64,000 nt of DNA from Paguma larvata (Eukaryota; Chordata; Mammalia; Carnivora; Viverridae). The stretch covers positions 66,292,500 through 66,356,499 of the forward strand of contig CM057827.1 of the NCBI GenBank assembly GCA_030068075.1, in the 5' to 3' direction. This document shows positions 45,235-57,645 of the stretch, in pieces. Within the stretch, counting starts at the first letter, position 1. Every line of letters starts with the position of its first letter. Made by a program: the position numbers and the translations under genes. Under the pieces are notes generated by a model. The model did no database searches. It was not told the DNA's origin and worked only from the letters and a program-made list of their open reading frames with translations.

Positions 45235-46777
45235 TTAAACATTTTTATTCAAATTCCATTTAGTTAACATACAGCGTAATGTTAGCCACAGGTTTACAAT
45301 TTAGTGATTCAGCGCTTCCATTCCACACTGTTTTCTTAAAGACCGTCATGTTCTCTCCTTTTAATCCTGTCATCTGGACCAGTGCTTTGTTTTTTTTCTC
45401 TGCTTCTTCTAGCCTGCTGTTCATTGCATCATACCTATTTCCACTTTCTGTTACTGTATTCTAGATCTCTGCTGATTGTTTTTTCACTCTTTTATCTCTG
45501 TGGTAAGGGTCTCCCTGATGTCTTCTATTCTTTTCTGATGCCCAGTGAGTATATTTATATCGTTGGTTTAAATTCTGCATTCTGTTTTACTTAGATCTCT
45601 AGCTGTTGCCTTATCTTGTTCTTTCATTTGGGACAAATTCATCCTTCTTGGCATTTTGTATAAGTCTCTGCCTTTTTTGTGTGTTAGAAAAGCCAGTTAT
45701 GTCTCCTGCTACTGACAGAGTAACGGCCTTATGAATAAGAGGTCATGTAGAACCCAGGGAATGGTGCTTCAGGGAGTGTTTCTGGTGTGCTGTACGCACT
45801 CTGCTATTGTGCTTTGGCTGCTCTGCCCTTCAGGCCAGTTCTCTGCAGAGGCTGCTTTTGCCTGCTCTTGGCAGGGTGTGGTCTCTGGCCTGAATGCAGT
45901 GAATTTTAACTGCTGTGCTCTGGTTGTGAAATGAGACCTGGCACCAACTCCACCAGAACTGAGGCCTTGCAGACCTCTCTGGTTGGAAAATATTGTGTGG
46001 GCAGGGTATTGTGCTAATCTTGGGGGGAGGGGACCACCATGCTGGGACTGAGGCAAGCTTAACTGAGAAGGGTAGTCTTGCCAGAGCACAAAAGGGTGGG
46101 ACTTGGTGTAAGCAAGTCAGGCAGCCAGCGTTGGCACTGTGCTGGTTCCCTCAGGTGGCTCTATGTTTAAGCTTAGGGGCAAGAGAGGAAAATGGTACTG
46201 GCCAGTTCCTTTGTTCCCAGAGAGTTGTCTCAGGGAATGGTGCCTCTCAGGATGCACTCTGAAAAGAGGGAATAATCTCTCCCATTGTGCCCGAAGCATT
46301 TTTCAGATTGCTGTTTCCACACTGTCTGCCCTCAGGTTGTTGGCTGCCTTCTCTCTAGGAGCAGTGCAATGCCCTTCCAGTTGGATGCCAGCTACACCTG
46401 CTGACCTTTAATTCCAGGTGTTAAGCCCTGCTAGTTTCAAGAACTCATGAAATTCATCCCTTCTCATTATTCAAGCCGATGGATTTGGGAAAATACTCTC
46501 CTCGGGCATTCCTCTGTGTGCTCCCCTCCCTCTCACCCTTGTGTATGATCACCATTCTCTCCTCTCCACAGTACCATGATCCATTTTTCCCCAAAATCAC
46601 ATCTCCACACTTCTATCTTCTTTGCTGCTATGTCTTTCCTCCCTTTAGTTATGGAGTTTGTTCTGTCAGTGTTCAGGTTGATTTCTGGGGTATTTAGGGA
46701 CGATGTGATAATTACCTAGTTGTGTTCATGGACAAAACAATCCTAGGGTCCTCCTATTCTGCCATCTTCTTCTCCTC
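45235..46777 (-). mobile_element. L1 with both ends but most of the middle missing
   Basis: The first ~90 bases are the reversed 3' terminus ('tttagttaacatacagcgta', 'acaatttagtgattcagcgc', 45250-45317). The text then jumps into reversed ORF1 N-terminal and 5'-UTR sequence. The latter is much richer in G and C than its surroundings and ends 'ctcctattctgccatcttct', the reversed L1 5' start ('aagatggcagaataggag'). The flanks cattttttaaa (45229) and catttatttaaa (46778) look like a duplication. Frames inside (45769-46089 and others) are 5'-UTR artefacts. Confidence 0.82.
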
Positions 46778-46790
46778 CATTTATTTAAAT

Positions 46791-47455
46791 GCTATTCTTA
46801 GTTTAAATATATTCCCTCAGCTGTATTTTACATTATTCAATGTGCATAATAGGGGTTGTGGAGGTAGTTTTTACTACAGAAAATTTTTCTGACTCCCAAT
46901 CAGAAGACGATCGGGAGTTCTGAGATTTCAGTACATATAGGTCCGGCCAAGAGAAAACTCTCTTGGGCCAGTCTGCTTTTTCAGAAAAGATGTCTTCATT
47001 TTCTACTTGGAGGATATATATTTGGCTTCCAGGATTCTTGGAATATGATGGAATAAGTGGGTAACAGTCCTTATTTTGGGGGGAAAAGGACTGGATGAGT
47101 TTTAAGTTCCAGTATTCTTTGTCCTCAAATACTATAGGTAAGCAAATGCTGGAATAAGTTATCCATAACAGAAATAGGAAAGTTAAGGATTAAAGCTACT
47201 TGAGAGCAAGAACAATGATTTCACTGTTGAATTCGAAGTGATATTGAGAAATCAAGTAAAAATATAAGTCAACTGAGATAAGTATGTGTGTCTGGGCATT
47301 AATTAAGTAGTACTAAATTTGGAGTTAAAAAGATGCTATGTTTGTGATTAATTACTCATGGTTATCTTAAGCTGCATGAGACTATTTTAACAATGATACT
47401 TTTTTTTTCAGTACACATTATTATCTTAAAATAGGCATGCTTACCCAATTATCCT
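46791..47455. other. single-copy-looking DNA, no gene seen
   Basis: No repeat was recognised. A short inverted pair, 'gactcccaatcagaag' and 'cgatcgggagttctgag', lies at about 46891-46925. Confidence 0.4.
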
Positions 47456-47525
47456 CTAAATATATATATATTTATATATGTATATATATAACATATATAT
47501 TGTATATTATAAATATATATATTAT
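47456..47525. repeat. (TA)n microsatellite
   Basis: Long imperfect TA/TATG run. The frame at 47437-47640 translates it as tyrosine-isoleucine repeats and is not a gene. Confidence 0.85.
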
Positions 47526-49178
47526 TCTGATGATCATTAGAAGTAGATATTATTGCAAAGTATTATCTTTATCTAATTATACCCAAACAATGAAAACAAC
47601 AGAAACCAGGTTTAAGATAGAAAATGCACTGGAAAATTAGTACAAAGATGGATCCACTTAAACTATTAATATAGAGATTATGGAGCCTTATTTTCATATG
47701 AAATGTTTAGTAGAATCAGAACATCAGGGCGGCATGCACAGAGGGCATTCTTCCTCAGCAATGAGGATTATCCTCTGCATTTGGCCACTGCTACAGTTTA
47801 GATGTTCGCTGTGATGCCATCTGTTAAGGTTGATTGTGCAGTGACCTTAGGCAGTCTGAAACCTGTTCAATTGAGCCCATATATAGAGTTCTGGGTGGGA
47901 ACCAGGAGGACAGATGGTAGGGTTGGAGATGAGGAACTTGTTTGTTACAGCTGATGAAAATCATTCTTCTTGCCAAAGCCATTAAATGTGATATCCTTGG
48001 CACAGCATTTCTCAACAAATAGGGTGTCCCACTTGGTGGATTAGCTGCAGGTGAATTGAAGCATTCAACAGTCTGACTATTTAAGTTTGCCTAGTTCTTT
48101 ACTTCACATCTCTGATATCCTAAGATTAAGTCAATGTTCAGCAGCAGGACACATTGTGCTCAGTTAAGTACAGCATTTTGAAAATGTAGTTTTTAAAATA
48201 TACGTGTGCACTGGATAATACAAACTGGATTATAATTCTGCAGCTAATTAAAAGAATTTATAAATATCTCCAATTGAATGAAACCAAAATCAGAGAAGAA
48301 AAAAATCCTATAAGGAAACAGAATAAAAAAATCAACTCACTTTATATATATACATAAATGTATCCTGAAGATTTCTCAATGCCAATTAAAGAAAATGTAT
48401 TAAAATCATTTTATGGGAAATAAATATGTGTATGATCAGACAAGATAATTATTGCAAAGTGTTTTTTTACAACTTGGGAAAAATTTGCCCACTATATAGA
48501 TGTTTCTTCTTCACATCTGGCAGCCTAAAATGCTTCTTATTTATAGAATTCACATCTAAGCTGGGTAAAGAATAATTTTAAAGCATATTCTTAGACAAGG
48601 GATATTTAAAATGTCAAAATTCAATACGAAAAGAAGTGAGAAATATAGATTATGTCTTTTAGTATTAAAGAGAAAACAAAATTTAAAAGTGCCTTTCACT
48701 AATTAAATCTCTAGAGGTTTCACCTAAAGTATATTAGACATACATCTCATCCTAAATATAGTTAAGGAAGTTATATGATGGCAGTGTACGGATACAATAT
48801 TTCAGGAGTCTCTAAGTATACATATGCCACCAAAGTAATTCATGCTTCATTTTATTGTTTATATAAATACCTTTATATTGTTTTGTATAGTTTTTTCCTT
48901 TTTAGTTAATATCTATTGGAAATCGTCCTCAGCACATTGAGTTTTTCAGTCCCGTGAACTGCTGTATATTTGATATCCACAAATGAATGTTATGTAATTT
49001 ATTTAGCTAGATCCATGTGAATAGACGTTAGTTGTCTTTAGTAATATTTCTGCTCCCTTTGGTTATTTTTGACTGTGTTGTAGGGATATTCTTATATATG
49101 CTTATTGTGCCCATATTTGAATATTTTCTAGAGATGATACATATATATGTGATTCTGATATAACGGAGAAGCCGAACA
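47526..49178. other. single-copy-looking DNA, no gene seen
   Basis: The 47700-48060 part is less AT-rich than its neighbours and has a 64-codon minus-strand frame (47824-48018), but I recognise no domain, splice structure or repeat family. Confidence 0.4.
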
Positions 49179-49372
49179 GGGATGCCTGGGTGGCTTAGTC
49201 AGCGAAGCATCCTACTCTTGTTTTCGACTCAGGTTTTAATCTCGTGGTTCATGGATTTGTGCTCCATGTAGGGCTCTGCTTTGGCAGCGTGGAGCCTGCT
49301 TGGGATTCTCTATCTCCTTCTCTCTCTGACCCTCCCCAACCTCAAAACAAAACAAAATAAAACAAACAAACA
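49179..49372 (+). mobile_element. older-type CAN-SINE
   Basis: Head 'gggatgcctgggtggcttag', body 'ctgctttggcagcgtggagc' and tail 'caaaacaaaacaaaataaaa'. The middle differs from the feliform 'gctgacagctcagag' form, so it is an older or divergent subtype. Confidence 0.87.
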
Positions 49373-50150
49373 GAAAAAGAATAGGCTAATGTTTAATAAC
49401 ATTTTCACATCTCCACCAAAGTGCCTCTACCAGTGTAAACTCCTAGCGACTGTGTATGAGATGACTGTCTTCCTGCAAATTGGAAAGTAACTATTCTTTA
49501 AAACTGTTGTGATTTTGCTATTAGATGCATGAGATATAAATAATCATTGTTTTCATCTGTATTTCTCTATTGATATGTTTTTTCCTCTTTAATCAGTTAA
49601 TGTGATAGAATACTCATTTATGTATTGGTATATGTATATTTCTATATCTGTTGACTACTTATTTTGTGTTAGGCACTGAAAATGTAGTACTGAGCAAAGT
49701 CGAGAAATTGACTTCTCAGAACTTATAATGCAATGAGAATATTAAAAATAAATGATTTTCATTGATAATTAGTAGTTTATAATTGTTTAAACTTTGTTAC
49801 TGGTTATTTTTATTCTTTACTATATTTTTTGCTTTTGATTGTATTTAATATATATATTACAATTTTGTATTTCTACTCAAAGAACAAGCTCCCTATTTAT
49901 GTTTTATAAATATATTAATTATAGGTATTTCTTGCCATTTTTATATTATTTTCCTTTTTAAAATTTGTATATTTTATGTTCTTTCTGTTGATTCCCTAAT
50001 CAAATATTTTATTTTTTTCCTTGTGTTCTTTTTCTAACTCTAAACTTATTGTTAAAAATGATTTTTATTATGAATTTTCCATCGAAAATGTGGTTATTTA
50101 GTCCCTTAGATTTTATTAAATTCTCTACTCAGGGTGTTTCTAGATTTGTA
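49373..50150. other. AT-rich DNA with a possible old repeat piece
   Basis: At about 49655-49745, 'ttttgtgttaggcactgaaa' and 'acttctcagaacttataatg' resemble the opening of the unclassified repeat at 15580-17350. The rest shows nothing. Confidence 0.35.
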
Positions 50151-51090
50151 CTCATTATGTGTGTTGATGCTGCAGTCTAAAGGGGCTGGAGAATCAACTC
50201 TAAGAAAGAGCCGTAACGCCACACTGACACTCGTGACCCATTCCTTAGCACATACACCATAACTCTGTTCTATTCTGGTCTATAGAAACAAGTCACAAAG
50301 TCCAGTCTATGAAGTGCCAGTAAACAGGGATCATGAGAGCTCCTTTTGGAGTCTAGCTTCCAAAGTATGCATGGACATTTTGGTTTTTTTCTGAATCTTG
50401 TGATAATTAGTCGAATATATAGTGCTTATTTACCTCTAAATATTTCAGCATGTAATTCTAAAGAATATTCTCTTAGTGTACACTTGTCAAAGTCAGAAAA
50501 TTTGTATTAATACACTAGTATTATTTTACCTACAACTCTACCCAATATTCAAATTGCATCATTTCTTTCTATGAGTTCCTCTACAGCTTAAAAAATACAA
50601 TAAGAAATGCAAAGATGCAAAATTCATTTTAGTCATGCCTCTAGCCTCTTTTAATCTAGAATGTCCCTCAATTTTTCTTTGTCTTTCTTTCTTTGACATT
50701 TTGAAGAATACAGGTGAGTTACTTTATAGACCATGCCTCAGTTTGGCTTATCTGACATTTCTTCATTAATTCAAGTTAGGCATTTTGGCAGGAACACGAC
50801 AGAAACGATGTTGTTTCCATCTGGAAACATGCAATGTCAGTTTGTCCCAATAAAATGATGATGATAATTTTAATCATTTTCTTAAATTAGATATTGTTAG
50901 GTTTCTCCTGCAATTTTGTTCTTTCTCTAATAATAGGTAGATATTTTGAAATTGCGAAAATATAGTATCCTTCATTCATTACTGCCACAAGGTAGTTTTA
51001 TCATGTGCTGGTTCTCTACTGCAATATTTGTTAGCTAGTATTCTACAGAAGAGTATTTTTTCCTTCCCACATTTACTTTGTATTTCATGC
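50151..51090. other. single-copy-looking DNA, no gene seen
   Basis: A less AT-rich block at 50160-50360 cannot be assigned to a repeat or a gene. Confidence 0.4.
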
Positions 51091-51410
51091 ATTTTGTTTA
51101 CATCAAGGTGGACTCATGGATTCCTATTTCTTACCATGGGCTGTCATTCATTAGTGAAATTTACTTTAATGGTCAAATTTCCCCAAATTTAGCTAGTAGA
51201 AACTCTTTAAAGGTAACCTTTATGTCCTCTTTATATTTCTAAGTCATTTTAGAAGCATTTTCCCACTTTTATATGCAAAAATTCTTTCAGACTCTTCTTG
51301 ATCTTATCATCTTCCAGTCATGGAATAATCTGTTTCCTGAGTCCTAGTCCTTATAGTAAAATGTGGCATTTAGTAAGCAATTGCTGGATAAATCCAGTGG
51401 TACTTGTTGG
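51091..51410 (-). mobile_element. possible old L1M piece, antisense
   Basis: 'catcaaggtggactcatgga' and neighbouring text resemble reversed L1M 3'-region sequence. Weak match. Confidence 0.35.
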
Positions 51411-51724
51411 CTATTATCTCTAGCCTCTATGTAGCTAGAATATACACACAGTCATTATATATACTGGAAACCGTGGTTTTATAGTAATATATCACCTCTG
51501 ATTCCAAACACCAAAGAGTATTTTGTATTACTATTCTGGTTTTTTTATATTTGTAATAAATACCTTTTTTTTTTCCAACTGTGAGCAATCAGTTTCCCAT
51601 AATCCTTAATACATTTACTTATTTGCTCAACAGATAACACACATAAATAGTTTCAGAATTTTTAAACACATTGCAATGAAAAGGAAACCTACTCGAAGGA
51701 GTTTAATTTTTTTTTAGGATTTTT

Positions 51725-52620
51725 TTTTTTTTGGTTGTAAAGTGAAATCCATAACCTTAAGCTTATAGTTTGATTAATTTTACAAACGTATACATCAATA
51801 CAAACCATACCTGTTTTAGTATAAAAACATTTTCATCATTCTAGGAAGTTCCTTCCTGCCCCTTCTGAGATAGTAGCAACTACATTCATGTTTTAGAATT
51901 TTCATATAAATGGAATCATACAGTGTGTACTCTGTTGTATCTAGAGTTTTTTTTTCTTCCTGGTATGTAATTCAAACTCATCCATATTGTTTCTTCTTTT
52001 TTATTTTTGAATAGTATTATACAAATACAGTAAAATGTGCTTACATACTGTAGAATATTTGGGTTGTTTTAGTTTTCCTATTGTGAATAATGTTGCCATG
52101 AACATGTTTTTACAACTCTTTCTTGGAGGCATATATTTTTATTTCTCTTTAAAATGAAACTAGAAATAGAATTATATGGTCATAGAGTAAATGAATGTTT
52201 AATTTTATAAGAAGTTGCAAAATTGTTTTCTACAGTCATTTTAGTCTTTTACCCTCCTCTCAACAATATGTGAGATCTTTTCCTTTCCTCACTAAAAATT
52301 GTGCTGTCAGACTTTTAATTTCACCATTCTTGCAGGTTCTTTGTGTTCCTAATTTGCATTTATCTGGTAGCTAATGGTATTCAATGCCTTCCTTCCACTA
52401 TGTTTATTGGCCATTCATACATCTTTATTGGTGAACTCCTTGTCACAGTTGTTTTGCTTATATTTAATGAGTTATTAGTTTTTCATTATTGACTTGTGGG
52501 TGTTTTTCATATATTCTGAACCTGAGTTTTTTGTCAGACTTATACATACTTTTATACATAAACTTACGCATGCTGTGAATACTGTCTCCTTGTCTGAAGC
52601 CTGAGGTTGTGGTTGACCTT
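51725..52620 (-). mobile_element. old L1M 3' UTR and ORF2 end, antisense
   Basis: Reversed phrases in order: 'tataaatggaatcatacagt' (51905), 'attcaaactcatccatattg', 'ttcctattgtgaataatgtt' (52074), 'gcaaaattgttttctacagt' and 'ttctgaacctgagttttttg' (52514). Decayed, no coding. Confidence 0.7.
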
Positions 52621-52639
52621 CTAATAATCATAATAATTA

Positions 52640-52730
52640 TAAAAAGAAAATTTATTATTTGGTAATGTTTTACTATGTACCAAGTGTTTAAGTAAGTGCA
52701 TTGGCACACTTTGCCATGTAATATTTACAG
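52640..52730 (-). repeat. possible MIR fragment, reverse
   Basis: 'gttttactatgtaccaagtg' followed by 'taagtgcattggcacactttgc'-like text fits reversed MIR/MIR3 3' sequence. Short and uncertain. Confidence 0.4.
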
Positions 52731-53129
52731 TGATACAGAAAAATTCTGGAAATACAGTTGATAATATTACTTTTAATTTTTAATGCAAATTCAGTCTTAT
52801 GTTACTTATCACTTCTATTTTTTATAATACTTTATTTAAACATTTTTAAGTTTATTTGAAAGAACAGAATCATTTTTTGAGACTGTCTTTTTCTCTTTAG
52901 AAAATGCTAAACACAAGGAACTTTCATGCTCGTTCTTTGTCTTCTCTATATTCTGACACAATTTGTCATACCAGTCTTCACTGCTTCTATTAAGTACTTT
53001 TGGCATGAGTTCGTTTCCTTGATAATCATATTTTTCATCTCTATGATTATTTGTTTTCTGCTTTATTTTCTCACTTTTCAAAAAATATGCATGCAATTTT
53101 CTCTTTTTGATACAGTATTCCTTTATTTT

Positions 53130-53480
53130 TTAAAGTTTTTATTTAAATTCCTGTTACTTAGCATACAGTGTGATAGGAGTTTTGGGTGATTCAACAATTC
53201 CATACGATATCCAGTGCTTACCCCAAGTGCATTCCTCAATCCCCCTCACCCATTTAGTCCACCCCCCACTCACCTCCCTTTTGGTAACCATCGTTTCTTT
53301 ATATGTAAAAGACTGTTTCTTGGTTTGCCTCTCTCTTTTTCTTTTGCTCATTTGTTTTGTTTCTTAAATTCCAAATATGAGCGAAATCATAGAATATTTT
53401 TCAGTCTTTATCTGACTGACTTACTTCACTTAGTATGATATATTCTAGTTCCATTGACATCATTGCAAATGACCTTTTGA
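53130..53480 (-). mobile_element. L1 3' end, 5'-truncated, reverse
   Basis: 'gtttttatttaaattcctgt', 'agcatacagtgtgataggag', 'tccagtgcttaccccaagtg', 'ccacccccactcacctccc'-like block, 'cttaaattccaaatatgagc' and 'cacttagtatgatatattct'. About 350 bases of L1 3' UTR. The frames on both strands over it are not genes. Confidence 0.87.
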
Positions 53481-55330
53481 ATTACAGTGAAAACATAAAT
53501 TTTAATGCACATTTTACTTCTTTTGGTATTTTATTTAAATAAGACATTTTTATACTCCTCTATTAGGCCCTCCCTTTAAACTCTAAAATCAGCCTGCTCC
53601 CTCTGTTAGAAAAGGATCTGTGTCTGTGTAGAATTTAGATTTACTGTGGATTTTGTCAAAGGATTGTTAGTCTTGCAGAGGCAAAAAAGAAGGCAGTTTT
53701 CTAATGATTTTCCATCCATTTATGGATTTCACAGTCTGTACTAAGCAAGGTTGGATAAATAGGCATGGAGGATACTTCCAGAGTGTTTTGTCTTCCAAAA
53801 TCATCATAGAAGCCTAAACTAAATAGTGTGATATTCTAACCGCCCTTAACAAGTGACATTTATGGTAAAGCCAAGTGTTTACAAGAATGTTTATAGTATA
53901 TAAAAGATATGTACTTCGGGGTGAGGTTCCAGACTGGTGTATCTAGAACAACTGTTCAGCTGCAAGAGGTTGTTATACCTGATATTTGCTATTTATTGCT
54001 GTTAACAGACTATTAATTATTCAATTGTAACAGATTCCAGCAGCCCAATATTTGCATCTCACATCTTGCTTTACCTTATTACAAATCCCCACACCCTGAT
54101 CTGTAGGTCATGGGCTCTGTCATTACCTTAGGGAATAGCAGAAAACTCAACTTTATCAGAATTAGGGAAAAGATGCTCTGGGCAGATATCCTTATAGCAT
54201 ATAAGGCCCTCTCCCAAAGGGAGACACGTCCCAAAGACACATGTTCATAACACAATCTGGATTTCAAAAATTCAGATTTCAGTACCCACTTTGACTCAGT
54301 CAGCACTTTTATCTAATCTATATTATAAAAAAAAATGATTAGGTGGGGTTCTTGAATTTTACCCTTAGTTCTAATACTCATTTTCAGGCAGATTCCTGAT
54401 TCTCCTTAGTCGATTGTTCCATTTCTTACTCTGGTTTAATTTATATCCAGTTTCTTGGTACGTCAATATTTGATAATATTCTCTGGCTTCTTGCTGGAAT
54501 ATGTAATTTGTCCTATTAGGTTTATTTGATCATTTAAGTAGGCTTTAAACTCATGAGCTCAAACTTATTCTGGACAGAAAATGCATGAAGAATATGCATA
54601 GGGCATTTTACAAAATGTTATCTTTTTCTTGCAAAAATTATACTGTAGAAATATGTTTTTGATTCAAAGTTTGCCTTTTATTAACAGTCATATTTTCTCA
54701 TTAAACTAATGATTTCTCACTATTAGTGACTCATTGGATAGGAAGGTTGTGTTCACCTAATTTTGGCTTAGAGTTAAATAGGAGATTTGTGTAACTTGAA
54801 TACTTCACATTTCAATCAAAACTAACTTTTACAGTAATTTATTATTTTTACTGAGATCTACAAGGCTGAGAGAAGTGAGGAGGCAGTCGAACCTACAGAA
54901 GTGTCTTAGTCTCTGTTTTCTGGACTTGGTCTGAGTCTTCATAAAAGACCAAGGTTTAACAGGATTTTCTCTCTGCTCAGGATGACACTCAGTGGAAAGA
55001 TAATACCTGAGATCATAGACCTCTGGTGGAGTCTAAATCTTACCAATTTCCAGAGGCAAGGAGAATTGTGTGTCTCCAGAGGACCCTACAGCATAAACTT
55101 GACCCTGGGTTATCGGATGTCAGCTAATTGCTACCAGTGTCTTTGTTCTTGACTTTATTCTACTTTTTCCCCAAAAGATGGCTGCACATTAACCCATTTT
55201 CTGTTATTTGAATGTAATTGCAGCTGCACCAATTATGCCACAAATTCCTCAGAGGTTCTCACCTGTGGGTAGCCCTTAGCCACAGTTTCTCATTCTGGTA
55301 CTGAGCTAGCAGCTACTTGTGTATTTGGTT
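53481..55330. other. mostly single-copy DNA, no gene seen
   Basis: Blocks at 54040-54310 and 54840-55280 are less AT-rich but show no recognised repeat, exon or RNA gene. The minus-strand frame at 54079-54306 has no known domain. Confidence 0.4.
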
Positions 55331-55334
55331 GCAT

Positions 55335-55605
55335 AGGCAATAAAATATAGTGATTACTTAGTAGAAGTTCTAAATTTTGACTGCCTCCGTTTGAATTCTG
55401 AGTCTGCCAGTTATTCAGCTTTGTAGAGTTGGGCAAGTTGTTAAACCTTTCTAGGCTTTCTTTTGTGTATTTGTGAAATGGGGATAATAGCTAATAGAGT
55501 TATTGTATTAAATGAATCTGTTTACATAAACATATATGTATATACAATATCTGTCAGTGCCTAGCACATACTAGAACAGAGTAAATGTTTTTCATTTACT
55601 ATTTT
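55335..55605 (+). repeat. MIR, nearly complete
   Basis: Follows MIR order well: 'tgactgcctccgtttgaatt', 'agttgggcaagttgttaaac', 'gtatttgtgaaatggggata', 'tctgtcagtgcctagcacat' and 'cagagtaaatgtttttcatt'. It is the best-preserved MIR in the window. Confidence 0.85.
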
Positions 55606-55688
55606 TATTATTCCCCTGGAATTTGAGTTAACAGAACATGTGGACCTCCACCAGTTCTAACACGTGAAGAGAGCTGGAAATAAATACC

Positions 55689-55706
55689 ACACACACACAC
55701 ACACAG
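55689..55706. repeat. (CA)n microsatellite
   Basis: About ten CA units ('accacacacacacacacaca'). A candidate length-polymorphic marker. Confidence 0.85.
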
Positions 55707-55719
55707 AACAGGGTATATT

Positions 55720-56800
55720 CAGAAAGCAGAAAATCTGAGACAAAGAAAAAACCTGGAAGGTAGCCAAGGCAAAACAAAATATCTTAACTATTAAGGAATA
55801 AGGATAATAATTATATCAGACTTCTCTACAGAAATCATGCAAGCAAGAAGGGAGTAAAGTGACATATTTAGACATTGAAAGCAAAACAAAAAAACGAAAA
55901 TAAAAACCTAGAATTTTGTATTCGGTGAAATTAAAAAGTAATTCAGGGAGAAGAAAAATTGTGCAGATCAGATATTTGGAACACTTAAAGAATGGAGAGG
56001 TGTTAGAGAATAAATTAAGGCTAACTATATAATCATTTATTTTTATTTTATCTAAAATATAAAAGTTTAAAGCAGTAATTGCAATGCACTGAAAAATTAT
56101 ATTTATAAATGCAATGAATAAGGGCAATGTCATAAGGGGTAGGAGGGAGGAATTGGGATAGTCTGCTATAAAAAACTATATGTGAAGTCATAAAGTGTAT
56201 TTAAAAGTGGACTTAATTTCAAGGGAAAATAGAAAAACCTAAAAAGCCTAAATGGCATGCTAACAGAGCAGATACAATCGAATTATGTTAAACTCTTAAT
56301 TAAAACTAGATAAGAAAGATACTGAAAAAAGAAACTAAGAAGAAATACAACAAATAGAAAATAGTTACAAGATGGAAAATATTAATCTAGCTTAATAAAC
56401 ACTGTAAATGTGAGTGATCTAAATGCAGCCAGTAAGGGGCACCTGGGTGGCTCAGTCAGATAAGCTCTGGCTCTTGATTTCATCCCAGGTCATCATCTCA
56501 CAGTTCGTGGGATTGAGCCCCATGTTGGGCTCTGCAAGGCAGTATAGAGCTTGCTTGGGATTCTCTCTTTCTCTTTCTCTTCCCTTAACCCTGCTCACAC
56601 CCTGGCGCTCTCTCAAAGTAAATAAATAAATAAGCACTAAAAAGAATAAATGCAGCCAAAATTCTCAGACTGAATAAATTATCCACAAAAAATTTAAAAA
56701 AATCAATTTAAAATTCAGGTGAAAAGTAAAAGGGTGGATAAAGATAAATCATGCTAATACTAATCAGATGAGGAGAACATGCTTTTATTGTTAATTTATC
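55720..56800 (+). mobile_element. ancient L1M ORF1/ORF2 junction region, sense
   Basis: Text follows old L1 order: 'cctagaattttgtattcggt', 'acaacaaatagaaaatagtt', 'gtaaatgtgagtgatctaaa' (where L1 reads 'gtaaatggactaaa'), 'ctcagactgaataaattatc' and 'gtaaaagggtggataaagat'. It is split by the SINE at 56435-56646. Stops occur throughout. Confidence 0.6.
56435..56646 (+). mobile_element. older-type CAN-SINE
   Basis: Head 'ggggcacctgggtggctcag', 'ggcagtatagagcttgcttg' middle of the older subtype and tail 'gtaaataaataaataagcac'. The duplication is taaatgcagcca (56420-56431 and 56647-56658). Frames on both strands here are SINE read-through. Confidence 0.9.
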
Positions 56801-57084
56801 TAGAACTCTACACACAGCCTTCTTACCTGTCATGTAACAGAAAAGTGACTGATATGTCTACTATCATCTTTGAAGTTACTTTTTCTCAGTTTCTTTTTTT
56901 AAAATACCATCAACATGACTCATAGCTGGTTGTCTGATCTGTTTCTGAGAAAATGCCACATTATATTCTTGCTTTTCATTAAAATTTCTGCCTTCTTGAA
57001 GTCTGATTTAATCATTTTCTGTATGTAAACTAACTAGAAGTTTTAATAACCATGATTTCAATGAGAGTCAACAGTGTGACATGA
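56801..57084. other. single-copy-looking DNA
   Basis: Nothing was recognised. Confidence 0.4.
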
Positions 57085-57645
57085 CTGTCAAAAGACAGGT
57101 AATGCATTATTAGGTTACATTAATAGAAATGTACTGTTCAGAATAAAGAAGGAATTAGTTTTACTGTGTTATGCATTAACCATACAGCACCTGGAGTATA
57201 ATTTTCAGTTTTGGGTGTCATACTTAAGAGAACATTGACAAGTGCGTAAACATGTTCTGAAATGAGTGAATGAGAATGTTGAAGCCATTTCAAAGAGAAT
57301 ATTCTGAGTCATTAAAAACTAAGATATTTTAAGGAAAGGGTAATAAATGTCTAGTATTTGGACTGGCATTCTGGAAAAGCAATTATACTCAGGTGAATGG
57401 ATAAGAAAGGAGGCATCATCTCAGTATAAGAGAAACATCTCAATAATAATAACTGACCAATTTTGGAATGGACCATGTTTTGAGATAATCAGGAGCATCC
57501 TGTCATTTGAAGCATCCGAACAGAAAATGGATGCCAGTATGCCTAAGATATTGCTATATTGCTCTCTTCACAGCATTGTAGAATTTGAGCTCAATGACTT
57601 CAAAGATATCTGCCCCCTCAAATACTCTGTGATTCTATTTTAAAA
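57085..57645 (+). mobile_element. CR1/L3-like ancient LINE 3' end
   Basis: The order of motifs matches a very old mammalian repeat that I take to be the CR1/L3 LINE type. They are 'acctggagtataattttcag' (57189) then 'ggtgtcatacttaagagaac', 'attctgagtcattaaa', 'ctcagtataagagaaacatc', 'aattttggaatggacc' and the terminal 'aatactctgtgattctattt' (57620). The 98-codon frame 57347-57643 lies wholly inside it and should not be called a gene. The class assignment is tentative; an LTR-type ancient repeat is the alternative. Confidence 0.5.

Noticed and set aside
45769..46089. 106-codon frame in a GC-richer block, suggesting an exon or CpG island
   Set aside because: The block is the 5' UTR of an antisense L1; its higher GC is normal for that region.
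47700..48060. Less AT-rich block with a 64-codon minus-strand frame, considered as an exon or retrogene
   Set aside because: No poly-A, splice pattern, duplication or recognisable protein. It remains unassigned.
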